Source: RGIG5579 sp045602025
GTDB taxonomy: Bacteria; Bacillota; Clostridia; Oscillospirales; SIG627
Reading direction: 5' to 3'
Length of the DNA stretch: 57,476 bases
Assembly (NCBI GenBank): GCA_045602025.1
Contig: JAZSAT010000008.1
Coordinates: 1 to 57,476 of the forward strand
Part shown: positions 43,918 through 51,819 of the stretch, piece after piece
Layout: each line of letters begins with the position of its first letter
Position numbering within the stretch: position 1 is the stretch's first letter
Made by a program: the position numbers and the translations under genes
Notes under the pieces: generated by a model
What the model was told of the DNA's origin: nothing
Seen by the model: only the letters and a program-made list of their open reading frames with translations
Database searches by the model: none

Positions 43918-44741
43918 ATTTTTTGATCCTTTTTCTTAGCTTCGATTGCTTTGCGAATGACCCAATCGTTTTCACTGAGCAGCTTTATTGCTTCTTTTTC
44001 GTCACAACAAAGGATCTCAGTGACAATTCGAATCACTCTTCTTTTCAGTTTTTCATTGGAAGGGGAAAGGTTGATCATCATGTTTTCGTATACCTTTCCT
44101 GTTTTTGCCATAGCGCAGGTAGTCAGGGTATTTAAAACGATTTTCTGTGCTGTTCCTGCTTTTAGGCGAGTGGAACCGGTCAGAACCTCGGCACCGGTAT
44201 CGGTGAAGATTTTAATATCTGCCGCATTTAAAACAGGCGTGTTTTCATTGCTTGTGACGCCAACAGTCACACAACCGTTTTTCTTTGCATATTCAAGTGC
44301 ACCAACGACGAATGCAGCGCCTCCCGCAGCAGAAATACCAACGACGACATCCCCTCTTTCAATACCAAAATCGGTTAGGGTCTCAACGCCTTTTTCATAC
44401 TTATCTTCTTCATTTTCGCCGGCAATGAACATTCTTTCTTTTCCGCCGGCAATGATTCCTTGAACCATATCATAAGAAACACCGAAGGTAGGGGGGCATT
44501 CGGAAGCATCAATAACACCAAGTCTCCCGGATGTTCCTGCGCCGACATAAATTAATCTGTGACCGGATAGAAAAGCATCAGCAATCTTATCAACCGCGTC
44601 TGCAATGGATTTTGAAGCGTTTTCAACTGCTTTCACCGCATCGTAATTTGCTGTTATGACAAGCTTTGCCATTTCTTCGGTACTCATTTTATCGAGATTC
44701 ATGCTGGCAGGATTTCTCATTTCTGTACTTGCAATTTTCAT
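43911..44741 (-). CDS. murQ: N-acetylmuramic acid 6-phosphate etherase
   Basis: This SIS-domain enzyme of 276 residues splits the lactyl ether of MurNAc-6-phosphate to GlcNAc-6-phosphate and D-lactate. It shows GAGTSGRLGVIDASECPPTFG (split over residues 67-87) with catalytic E81, GISAAGGAAFV and the conserved NTLTTCAMAKTGKVYENMM block ending in helices. It is slightly shorter than the usual 300 residues at the N-terminus. The ATG overlaps the stop of the kinase gene by four bases, which ties the two steps together: kinase then etherase. Confidence 0.95.
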   Translation of the reverse strand: MKIASTEMRNPASMNLDKMSTEEMAKLVITANYDAVKAVENASKSIADAVDKIADAFLSGHRLIYVGAGTSGRLGVIDASECPPTFGVSYDMVQGIIAGGKERMFIAGENEEDKYEKGVETLTDFGIERGDVVVGISAAGGAAFVVGALEYAKKNGCVTVGVTSNENTPVLNAADIKIFTDTGAEVLTGSTRLKAGTAQKIVLNTLTTCAMAKTGKVYENMMINLSPSNEKLKRRVIRIVTEILCCDEKEAIKLLSENDWVIRKAIEAKKKDQKIC

Positions 44742-45880
44742 TTTATCAATTCTCCATATGTTTTTTTGAAATTTGTATAGAAGCTATCGTCAATTCCGCT
44801 TTGTTCTAATTTACAAGCGTTTCTGCATGCCCCATAGATGGGCGGTAAATCATTAATGATCAGATTTACATTGGTATATTTTGCAATATGAGGCAAAACG
44901 ATTTCGGAATGATGCTCAAAAATTCCTCCGTTTGCAACAGCAAGCGGTTTTATTTTATAGATTTCAACTCCTTTATTTAAAAGGTCAGCCAAGGCTTTTG
45001 CATTTTGGTCGATAATTTCAATGGCTTTTTTATCTTTTTTCTTGTATGCTTCAAAGACGACTCTTGCAAAGCTTGCGATATAAGGTTTTCCTTCATCGTA
45101 GATCTTACCAATGTTTTCCCAAACGGAATTTGAGCACATTCTTTCTCTTAAAAGCTTTGAAATCAAAGAGGGGGGAGACTTTGAATCTTCTTCATCCATA
45201 GCGGTTCTGATTGCTTCGCGGCCGATATCAAAGGCACTGCCTCCTCGATCTAAAAGATGTCCCCATCCACCGAGACGCATATAGCTGCTGTCTTTTTTTA
45301 CAAAAACAACGGAGCCGGTTCCACTAATCACAACCATATTTGCTCGGTCATCCGCCGCAAATAAATTGATAGCATCGGTTTGGATATCAATTTTTAATTT
45401 TGGAAAGCTTCTTTTCAGACCTTCGCAAAGTTTTACTGCATAATTATTGGATCCTGCACCAGCGATTCCGCCAAAAACGGTTTTGATAGATGGGAATTTA
45501 AGTAGCATCTCTCGAATACCTTCTGTTAGGATCTCTTCGGAATTGGAAAGATCAATATCGTTTGGGTTGCTGCCCGGCTTTACCAATCTTTCAACAACAG
45601 TACCGTTTTCACGAACCAAGACGAATTCGGTTTTTGTACCGCCGCCGTCAATTCCAAGGTATAAGTTTTCGCTTTCGGGTGAAAGTAGGTCATCTACCAA
45701 AATATCAAAATATGAAGCGATTCGGATCAAATTTTCAAGCTCAGGCGGAGCGATACCGCGTTCCCAATTCGATACTGCTTGAAAACTTACCGTAAGAACA
45801 GAAGCAAATTCGCTTTGTGTTAAATTCTTTTTTAAGCGAAGTTCTCGGATTCGTTTACCAATCAATTTTAAGTCTATCAT
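44738..45880 (-). CDS. XRE-type HTH fused to a BadF/BcrA-family amino-sugar kinase (MurK-like)
   Basis: A protein of 380 residues. Residues 8-63 form an XRE helix-turn-helix (IRELRLKKNLTQSEFA, then VSFQAVSNWERG). From residue 73 comes a kinase of normal size for the family: YLGIDGGGTKTEFVLV (phosphate loop 78-84), VVISGTGSVVFV (adenosine-binding part) and GGWGHLLDRGGSAFDIG. Relatives such as MurK of Clostridium acetobutylicum phosphorylate MurNAc and GlcNAc. With murQ directly behind, MurNAc is the likely substrate. The fused HTH suggests the kinase also reads the sugar and controls its own operon. It has its own consensus promoter. Confidence 0.86.
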   Translation of the reverse strand: MIDLKLIGKRIRELRLKKNLTQSEFASVLTVSFQAVSNWERGIAPPELENLIRIASYFDILVDDLLSPESENLYLGIDGGGTKTEFVLVRENGTVVERLVKPGSNPNDIDLSNSEEILTEGIREMLLKFPSIKTVFGGIAGAGSNNYAVKLCEGLKRSFPKLKIDIQTDAINLFAADDRANMVVISGTGSVVFVKKDSSYMRLGGWGHLLDRGGSAFDIGREAIRTAMDEEDSKSPPSLISKLLRERMCSNSVWENIGKIYDEGKPYIASFARVVFEAYKKKDKKAIEIIDQNAKALADLLNKGVEIYKIKPLAVANGGIFEHHSEIVLPHIAKYTNVNLIINDLPPIYGACRNACKLEQSGIDDSFYTNFKKTYGELIK

Positions 45881-45907
45881 ATTTTACCTCATTTACTTTC
45901 TGGATAC

Positions 45908-45936
45908 ATTATAACAATTAATAATTGAAAATGCAA
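45908..45936 (-). promoter_or_regulatory. Promoter of the MurNAc operon
   Basis: On the minus strand, TTGCAT (45931-45936), 17-base spacer, TATAAT (45908-45913). The leader region has ATTAATAATTG-type AT repeats but no strong palindrome was identified. Confidence 0.7.
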
Positions 45937-45984
45937 TCAAACATTTTTTGATTTTATAAAAAAACTAAACGATTGATGGAATTA

Positions 45985-46020
45985 AAAATGCACAATGCCA
46001 ATTTGGCATTGTGCAAAAAA
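45985..46020 (-). terminator. Terminator of the decarboxylase gene
   Basis: A 13-base stem (45989-46001 with 46003-46015) next to A- and T-runs on either side, immediately after the stop codon. Confidence 0.85.
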
Positions 46021-46021
46021 A

Positions 46022-47356
46022 TTATTTTACGACGCTCACTTTCTCGATACTATAGTACTGAAAAGCAGAAATATGTTCTTTTGTGATCATTTCACCTGAA
46101 ATTGCAATCGGAATCGCGGGAGGACAAGTAATACTTGCTTGCGCCAGGACTCTGCCGATCGCCTCTTCGATGAAAACCTCCTCAGAAGGAGAAAACATTG
46201 CATCCTTTGGTGACAATACTTTTTTCATTTGGGGAATTTGGGGAGGAAAGTGCAGAATCGGTTTTTTCTGTGGAATTTTTGAAAAAACTTTTTTTATTGT
46301 TTTCAAAGATTCACATCCGTTTTCAGGAGTAAGCATCAGAACAAGAAAATCCGGATCGAAAAACTCAGGAATTAAATTCTCCTTTTTAATAATATTTGCT
46401 AATTCTTCGCCTGAATAGCCGGAAAATTTGGTCTCGAAGGTTATCTTTAACGGCTCATCTCCGATAAGAGAGAAGCCAAGCTTTTTCAGTTCCTTCTTCA
46501 GGTCGTGTACTCTTGCGGAAAAGCAGCAGAGCTTTTCTCGGAAAGAATCAAACAGATATCGGTTGCAAAGGTCAAGAGATTGCAAAATAAGGTAAGATGG
46601 GCTTGTTGAAGCAAAAAGGGAAAGTGCATATGAAGCACGCTCTGCAAGAAATTCCGGAGCAGTTTTAGAAATGTGTAAATACGCGCCGCCAGTTAGGACA
46701 GGGAGCGTTTTGTGCGCGGAGTCACAAACCATATCTGCTCCCAGAGCGATGGGATGATATGATTCAGGAAGAAAATGAAGATATGCGCCGTGAGCATTGT
46801 CTACGAGTAAAAGAATGCCGTTTTTATGACAAATATCGGAAAGCTCTTTTATGTCGGATATGATTCCGAGATAATCGGGAGAGGTGATGTAAAGCGCACA
46901 CGGAGCTTCATTTTTCATCAAATAGCGACGGACATCCTCTGAGGTGATTTGTCCTGAAAGCAGAGAAGAGCTTGAGTTCTTTAACCAAATAGGATCAATA
47001 TCAAGCAGTGCACAGCTTGTTAAAAATGCCTTGTGCGCATTTCTTGCCGCTAATATTTTAACTTCTTTTCCTTTTTCATTTGCATACATTTTTGCTAAGG
47101 CCAGCATTCCCCGTATACACAGAGTGGATCCTTCTGTTGAATAAAGTGTTTTTTTAGTGTGAAAAAGCGAAGTAGCATTCTCTTGGCTTTCTTTTAAAAT
47201 ACCACCTTCGTGGTAAAGAACATCTGCCCCTTCGATCTCAGTAATATCAAGGTTTTCAATCCCTAAAAAGGCTTTTCCTTTATGTCCGGGCATATGTAGC
47301 CTTTTCCCGGGGCTTGCACTATATTTTTGAACAAAATCAAAAACAGGTGTTGTCAT
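46022..47356 (-). CDS. Orn/Lys/Arg decarboxylase-type PLP enzyme
   Basis: A PLP enzyme of 444 residues of the group III amino acid decarboxylase fold. The MPGHKG motif (22-27), STEGSTLC (73-80) and VDNAHGAYL (185-193) precede the PLP lysine in SAHKTLP (K216). A C-terminal domain of the OKR type follows. It lacks the N-terminal wing domain of large inducible decarboxylases, like Bacillus YaaO/SpeA. Substrate is probably arginine, lysine or ornithine. Start ATG 47356 has GAAGGA before it; the open frame extends further upstream but that part lies in the SCIFF maturase gene. Only one base separates it from that gene. Confidence 0.88.
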   Translation of the reverse strand: MTTPVFDFVQKYSASPGKRLHMPGHKGKAFLGIENLDITEIEGADVLYHEGGILKESQENATSLFHTKKTLYSTEGSTLCIRGMLALAKMYANEKGKEVKILAARNAHKAFLTSCALLDIDPIWLKNSSSSLLSGQITSEDVRRYLMKNEAPCALYITSPDYLGIISDIKELSDICHKNGILLLVDNAHGAYLHFLPESYHPIALGADMVCDSAHKTLPVLTGGAYLHISKTAPEFLAERASYALSLFASTSPSYLILQSLDLCNRYLFDSFREKLCCFSARVHDLKKELKKLGFSLIGDEPLKITFETKFSGYSGEELANIIKKENLIPEFFDPDFLVLMLTPENGCESLKTIKKVFSKIPQKKPILHFPPQIPQMKKVLSPKDAMFSPSEEVFIEEAIGRVLAQASITCPPAIPIAISGEMITKEHISAFQYYSIEKVSVVK

Positions 47357-47357
47357 A

Positions 47358-48737
47358 TTATCCTTCAAGTTCCTTTGATGCTTCCAGCATAATGGCACAT
47401 TCCATTCGTTTCCTGAAAAGGTCACAGCCGTATTTATAAATTCCGTTGATACTTCCGGTTGCGTGATAAGCGTTTGCAGCACATCCGCCGGAGCAGTAGA
47501 GTTTCGCCCAGCAAGTAGCACATTCTTCTCTGGAATAAACATTGCATGCGAGAAATTCGTTTTGAATTTTTGTATTGGTAACGCCGTCCCAAATATTGCC
47601 GAGTAAGAATTTTTCATCACCGACAAATTGATGACAAGGATAAAGATCGCCCCAAGGAGTTACGGCCATATATTCGGTTCCGGAACCGCAGCCGGAAACC
47701 CTTTTATAAATGCATGGACCGCCTTTTAAGTCGATCATATAGTGATAAAAAGTGAAGGGGGAGCCTTCTTCTCGTTTTTTCTTCATTAAGAGCGCAAGTT
47801 TTTCATACTGCTCCAATACAATAGGGAGGTCATCTGCATTTAATGCGGAAGGATCATCCGGTGTGCAAACAACCGGCTCCATGCTCAGTTCTGTAAAACC
47901 GAGACGGAGCATTTCTTCAATGTCTTTGACAAAATCGGGGTTGTGGTGGGTAAAGGTCCCTCTCATATAATAGTTCTTGCCGCCTCTTTTTTGAACAAGC
48001 TTCTGAAATTTAGGAACGATCTTTTCCCAACTGCCGTTTCCGCTGTAATCAACTCGGAAACGATCATGAACTTCTTTTCTGCCGTCGAGACTTAAAACCA
48101 CATTGCTCATCTCACGATTTGCAAAATCAATGACATCATCATCGATAAGAACACCGTTTGTTGTCAATGTGAAACGGAAATTTTTCCCAGCTTTTTTCTC
48201 AATTTCTCTGGCGTATTTTACGAGATCTTTAACAACATCAAAGTTCATCAGAGGCTCACCGCCAAAGAAATCCACTTCAAGGTTTGTTCTGCCTTTTGAG
48301 TTTTCTACTAAGAAGTCCAAAGCTCTTTTTCCAACCTCGAAGCTCATAATCGCTCTCTCACCCTGGTACTTTCCTTGACTTGCAAAGCAATAAGAACAAT
48401 TCAGGTTACAAGTATGCGCAATGTGAAGGCAAAGCGCTTTTACAACACCCGAGGTTTTTTCCTTCAGTGAGTTTGCCATGGGGGAAAATGTGTCTTTGGA
48501 GAAGAGCTTTCCTTGCTTTTTGAGCTCTAAGATTTGATCATAACATTCACCAAGCTCTAGCATATCTATTTTTTCTTTCTCGCGATATTTGTCAAAAAGC
48601 TCGTTTAAAAGCGTATCTCGATCTTTTTCCTCAAAGGAAGAGATCATATCGTACGCAATGTCATCAACAATGTGAACTCCGCCTGAAAAAACATCTAATA
48701 CAATATTAAGTCCGCCAAGTTTATAGCAATGTACCAT
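47358..48737 (-). CDS. scfB: SCIFF radical-SAM maturase (thioether-forming)
   Basis: A radical SAM enzyme of 459 residues that forms thioether links in the SCIFF peptide. An N-terminal peptide-recognition part opens with VHCYKLGG. The 4Fe-4S CxxxCxxC motif is at C110, C114 and C117 (CNLNCSYC), followed by EVDFFGGEPLMNF. The C-terminal SPASM-type domain is rich in cysteines (SGCGSGTEYMA, LYPCHQFVGDEKF, YSREECATCWAKLYCSGGCA). The ATG at 48737 follows TAGGAG. It lies behind the SCIFF gene, separated by a terminator-like hairpin. The pair is a hallmark of Clostridia. Confidence 0.95.
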   Translation of the reverse strand: MVHCYKLGGLNIVLDVFSGGVHIVDDIAYDMISSFEEKDRDTLLNELFDKYREKEKIDMLELGECYDQILELKKQGKLFSKDTFSPMANSLKEKTSGVVKALCLHIAHTCNLNCSYCFASQGKYQGERAIMSFEVGKRALDFLVENSKGRTNLEVDFFGGEPLMNFDVVKDLVKYAREIEKKAGKNFRFTLTTNGVLIDDDVIDFANREMSNVVLSLDGRKEVHDRFRVDYSGNGSWEKIVPKFQKLVQKRGGKNYYMRGTFTHHNPDFVKDIEEMLRLGFTELSMEPVVCTPDDPSALNADDLPIVLEQYEKLALLMKKKREEGSPFTFYHYMIDLKGGPCIYKRVSGCGSGTEYMAVTPWGDLYPCHQFVGDEKFLLGNIWDGVTNTKIQNEFLACNVYSREECATCWAKLYCSGGCAANAYHATGSINGIYKYGCDLFRKRMECAIMLEASKELEG

Positions 48738-48754
48738 ATTCGCTCCTAACCTAC

Positions 48755-48777
48755 AAAAAAAGCCGCCATCAGGCGGC
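48755..48777 (-). terminator. Terminator or attenuator between the SCIFF peptide and its maturase
   Basis: On the minus strand, GCCGCC-TGAT-GGCGGC followed by seven T. It would let the small peptide gene be made in excess over the enzyme gene. Confidence 0.85.
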
Positions 48778-48797
48778 ATTTTCTGTAAGAAATCAAA

Positions 48798-48947
48798 TTA
48801 TTTGCTTTCCTTATTTTCGCACTGCTGGTTTGCAATGCCGCAGCTGGTCTTGCAAGCAGACTGACAAGAAGTCTGGCACTCGCCGCAACCGCCGTTCTTT
48901 GCGCTTTCGCAAAGATTCTTTGTATCAAGAGTCTGAATGTGTTTCAT
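48798..48947 (-). CDS. scfA: SCIFF peptide precursor (six-cysteine, seven in this copy)
   Basis: A ribosomal peptide of 49 residues starting MKHIQTLDTKNL. The core is GCGECQTSCQSACKTSC and a final C43 (canonical cysteines C21, C24, C28, C32, C36, C43). An additional cysteine stands at residue 13 within the leader. It is the substrate of the radical SAM enzyme encoded after it, which makes a Cys-to-Thr thioether link in known members. GGAGG precedes the ATG; a consensus promoter stands upstream. A larger open frame of 130 residues exists in the same phase, but the extra residues lie in the promoter region. Confidence 0.95.
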   Translation of the reverse strand: MKHIQTLDTKNLCESAKNGGCGECQTSCQSACKTSCGIANQQCENKESK

Positions 48948-48975
48948 GATAAATCCTCCGATCTTTGATATAGGC

Positions 48976-49004
48976 ATTATATCACGAAGTGTAAGTAAAG
49001 TCAA
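48976..49004 (-). promoter_or_regulatory. Promoter of the SCIFF operon
   Basis: On the minus strand, TTGACT (48999-49004), 17-base spacer, TATAAT (48976-48981). Confidence 0.8.
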
Positions 49005-49048
49005 TGAATGATTGCGATTTTTTGTAGGTTTATTGAGTTTTTTCTTTC

Positions 49049-49077
49049 TTGCAACGCAGTTTCTTTTGTGATAGAAT
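49049..49077 (+). promoter_or_regulatory. Promoter of sfsA
   Basis: TTGCAA (49049-49054), 17-base spacer, TAGAAT (49072-49077); the transcript would start very near the GGAGG of sfsA. Confidence 0.6.
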
Positions 49078-49094
49078 AATTTTGTGGAGGGGAT

Positions 49095-49790
49095 ATGAAA
49101 TATAAAAAAATTGTACCTGCTGAATTTATTTCGAGACCAAATCGTTTTATTGCCGAGGTTAAACTTTTTGAAAAAGCGGTTTTCGTGCATGTAAAAAATA
49201 CCGGTCGTTGTAAAGAGCTCTTAATACCGGGTTCTACCGTCTATCTTTCTGAGAGTGAGAATCCCTCAAGAAAAACAAAATATGACTTAATTGCTGTCGA
49301 AAAGAAGCGAGATGAAAATGCTCCTCTTCTGATCAATATGGATTCTCAGGCACCGAATGAGGTTTTCTGTGAATGGCTGTCTGATGGAAATTTGTTTTCC
49401 GAAAATGCAACAATAAAAAGGGAAGTATTTTTTGGTAGCTCGCGGTTTGATTTTTATGTGGAGGACGGTGACAGAAAAGCTTTTCTTGAGGTAAAAGGTG
49501 TTACCTTGGAAAATGATGGCATCTGCCTTTTTCCGGATGCACCAACCGAAAGAGGCGTTAAGCACATCGAAGAATTGGTGAAGGCAAAGAATGCGGGATA
49601 TGAAGCGTATATCATTTTTATTATTCAAATGAAAGAGGTAAAATGTTTTTCTCCAAATGATAAGACTCATAATAAATTTGGTGAAGCACTGCGTGTTGCG
49701 AAGAAAAAAGGGGTTAAGATCCTTGCATTTTCCTGCGATGTTACAAAGGATTCTCTCAGTGTTTTGGACCTTGTTCCTGTAAACTTATGA
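49095..49790 (+). CDS. sfsA: SfsA family nuclease-like protein
   Basis: A protein of 231 residues. The N-terminal OB-like part has RPNRFIAEV and VHVKNTGRCKELL, and the nuclease-type part has SRFDFYVED, FLEVKGVTL and LFPDAPTERGVKHIEEL, all conserved in SfsA. First described as a sugar fermentation stimulator, it has a restriction-endonuclease-like fold and binds DNA. GGAGGGG precedes the ATG, and the gene has its own promoter and terminator. Confidence 0.93.
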   Translation: MKYKKIVPAEFISRPNRFIAEVKLFEKAVFVHVKNTGRCKELLIPGSTVYLSESENPSRKTKYDLIAVEKKRDENAPLLINMDSQAPNEVFCEWLSDGNLFSENATIKREVFFGSSRFDFYVEDGDRKAFLEVKGVTLENDGICLFPDAPTERGVKHIEELVKAKNAGYEAYIIFIIQMKEVKCFSPNDKTHNKFGEALRVAKKKGVKILAFSCDVTKDSLSVLDLVPVNL

Positions 49791-49818
49791 AAGAAGGGCG
49801 AATGTCCTTCTTTTTTTC
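49791..49818 (+). terminator. Terminator of sfsA
   Basis: An AAGAAGG/CCTTCTT stem (49791-49797 with 49806-49812) followed by T-rich sequence. Confidence 0.75.
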
Positions 49819-49860
49819 TTTTTCTAAACATAAGATGCAGAAAAGGAGTGAAATTCTTGG

Positions 49861-51219
49861 ATGCATGAATTAATAGATAAAGGTTTTGATTTTTTAAACA
49901 AGCTTGTGTGGGGCCCAGCAACGCTTTTTCTTTTTCTTTTTGTAGGTGTTTTTGTCTCGTGTAAGCTTCGTTTTTTTCAAGTTCGTTTTTTCGGTTTAAT
50001 GCTTCGTGAAACCATAGGAAAAGTTTTTAAAAAAGATCAAAAGAAAAACGGTATCAGTCCGTTTCAAGCGGTTTCTACTGCTCTCGCTGGTACGATCGGA
50101 ACAGGAAGTATAACCGGTGTTGCTATGGCTATCAGAGCAGGCGGCCCCGGGGTTATTTTTTGGATGTGGTGTTTTTCATTTTTAGGAATGGCTATTAAAT
50201 TTTCTGAAATCTTTCTATCTTTAAGATATCGAGAAATGATGCAGAACGAAGAATATATCGGCGGTCCTATGTACTATATCCAAAAGGGTCTTGGTAGCAG
50301 ACTTTTGGCAACTGCTTTTTCTCTTCTTGCATTTCTTTGCAGCTTTGGAATAGGGAATATTACGCAGTCTAATGCCATCTCATCGGTCTTTGAAAACACA
50401 CTTGGCTTTAAAAGAGAATTTTTAGGAATCGCGCTGGTTCTCCTGGTAGCTCTTATTATAATCGGCGGAATAAAAAGAATTTGTAATGTGAATCAATACC
50501 TTGTTCCTTTTATGACATTATTATATATTTTTGCTGCGGTCACTGTTTTGATGATGAATTATCAAAGCTTACCTAGCATATTTACACTTATCTTCCATTC
50601 TGCGTTTTCCTTTCGTTCGGTCAGCTTCGGAGCAGTTGGGTACGGATTTTTTAAAGGAGTGCAGTACGGAATCTCAAGAAGTATTTTTTCAAACGAAGCA
50701 GGTCTTGGCAGTGCGCCGATTGCTCATGCCGTTTCAAAAGAAAAAGACCCTATCAAGCAAGGTCTTTGGGGAATTTTCGAAGTATTCTTTACAACGCTTG
50801 TGATCTGTACTTTAAGCGGACTTGTCATTTTGACATCCGATTCTTGGTATCTAGAGTCAGTATCCGGTGCCGAAATTGTAATTGAGTCGTTTCATCAAAG
50901 CCTTCCATCGATCGGTTCCTTTGTTGTTGGAATGACAACGGTGTTTTTTGCTTTTTCTTCCATAATCGGATGGTCGTATTACGGAGAAGTGTGTATCTTA
51001 TATCTTTTTAAAAATTATAAAAAAGCTGCTATAATTTTTAGAGTAATTTACATTATTTTTGTCTTTATTGGTGCGGTAATGAAGGCGGATTTGGTTTGGA
51101 ATATTTCTGAATGTCTAAACGGACTTATGGCAATTCCGAATTTGATTGCAGTGTTACTTTTATCGGGTGAGGTATCAAAGAAATGCAAAGAATTTCAAAA
51201 AAAGCATAAGAAATGTTGA
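49861..51219 (+). CDS. Alanine or glycine:cation symporter (AGCS family)
   Basis: A transporter of 452 residues with about eleven helices. The LAGTIGTGSITGVAMAI segment, the GGPGVIFWMW helix, IGGPMYYIQKGLG and SIFSNEAGLGSAPIAHA blocks identify the sodium:alanine symporter family. It takes up alanine or glycine with sodium. The ribosome site AAAAGGAG is about 12 bases from the ATG, wider than usual, and no better start exists in frame. Confidence 0.92.
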   Translation: MHELIDKGFDFLNKLVWGPATLFLFLFVGVFVSCKLRFFQVRFFGLMLRETIGKVFKKDQKKNGISPFQAVSTALAGTIGTGSITGVAMAIRAGGPGVIFWMWCFSFLGMAIKFSEIFLSLRYREMMQNEEYIGGPMYYIQKGLGSRLLATAFSLLAFLCSFGIGNITQSNAISSVFENTLGFKREFLGIALVLLVALIIIGGIKRICNVNQYLVPFMTLLYIFAAVTVLMMNYQSLPSIFTLIFHSAFSFRSVSFGAVGYGFFKGVQYGISRSIFSNEAGLGSAPIAHAVSKEKDPIKQGLWGIFEVFFTTLVICTLSGLVILTSDSWYLESVSGAEIVIESFHQSLPSIGSFVVGMTTVFFAFSSIIGWSYYGEVCILYLFKNYKKAAIIFRVIYIIFVFIGAVMKADLVWNISECLNGLMAIPNLIAVLLLSGEVSKKCKEFQKKHKKC

Positions 51220-51244
51220 AAAAACAGAATGAATTATGTATAAT
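51216..51244 (+). promoter_or_regulatory. Promoter of the nitroreductase-GH20 pair
   Basis: TTGAAA (51216-51221), 17-base spacer, TATAAT (51239-51244); the -35 box overlaps the stop of the symporter gene. Confidence 0.65.
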
Positions 51245-51273
51245 CAATTTAGTTTAAAATAGAAAGGTAAATT

Positions 51274-51819
51274 ATGTTTTTTTCTGAAATTGCTGAAAAA
51301 AGACAGTCTTGCAGAAATTACGACTTTGAAAGAAAAGTTGAAAAAGAAAAAATTTTAAAAATTCTTGAGACAGCAAGGCTTTCGCCGTCTGCTTGCAACG
51401 GTCAGCCGTATCACATAACAGTTTGTGAAGGTATGACTGGGAAAAAGGTTGCAGAGGCAACAACGGGTGCGGGACTGAATAAATTTACAAAAGATGCACC
51501 GGTTCTTCTTGTAATATCCGAGGAGAATTATATAAAAACTGCCGCGATCGGAGCTAAGCTGAAAAATAACGACTATCGTTCCATTGATATCGGAATTCTT
51601 TCGGCTTATATTACATCCGAAGCGGAGGCGTTAGGGCTTTCAACTTGCATTCTCGGATGGTTTTCTGATGAAAAAATTCGGGAAATTTGCGGTCTTAAAT
51701 CAGCGGTTCGACTTGTGATCACGCTCGGCTATGCTAAAGAAGACGATGTCTTCAGAACGAAAAAAAGAAAACCCATGGAAGAGCTTGTAACCTTTATCAA
51801 TGAAAACGAGGTGAAATAA
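51274..51819 (+). CDS. Nitroreductase family protein
   Basis: An FMN enzyme of 181 residues. RQSCRNYDFERKVE at the start (family R-x-S-x-R-x-F pattern), ARLSPSACNGQPYH for FMN binding and the final VITLGYAKED block are typical. Reduces nitro compounds or related substrates with NAD(P)H; the real substrate is unknown. It abuts the GH20 gene with one transcript likely. Confidence 0.88.
   Translation: MFFSEIAEKRQSCRNYDFERKVEKEKILKILETARLSPSACNGQPYHITVCEGMTGKKVAEATTGAGLNKFTKDAPVLLVISEENYIKTAAIGAKLKNNDYRSIDIGILSAYITSEAEALGLSTCILGWFSDEKIREICGLKSAVRLVITLGYAKEDDVFRTKKRKPMEELVTFINENEVK

Noticed and set aside
47357..47626. N-terminal extension of the decarboxylase by 90 residues
   Set aside because: It overlaps the maturase gene in another frame and shows no decarboxylase wing-domain features. 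The ATG at 47356 has a good ribosome site.
48948..49190. 130-residue version of the SCIFF peptide
   Set aside because: The extra 81 codons run through a consensus promoter. The 49-residue product matches the known peptide size.
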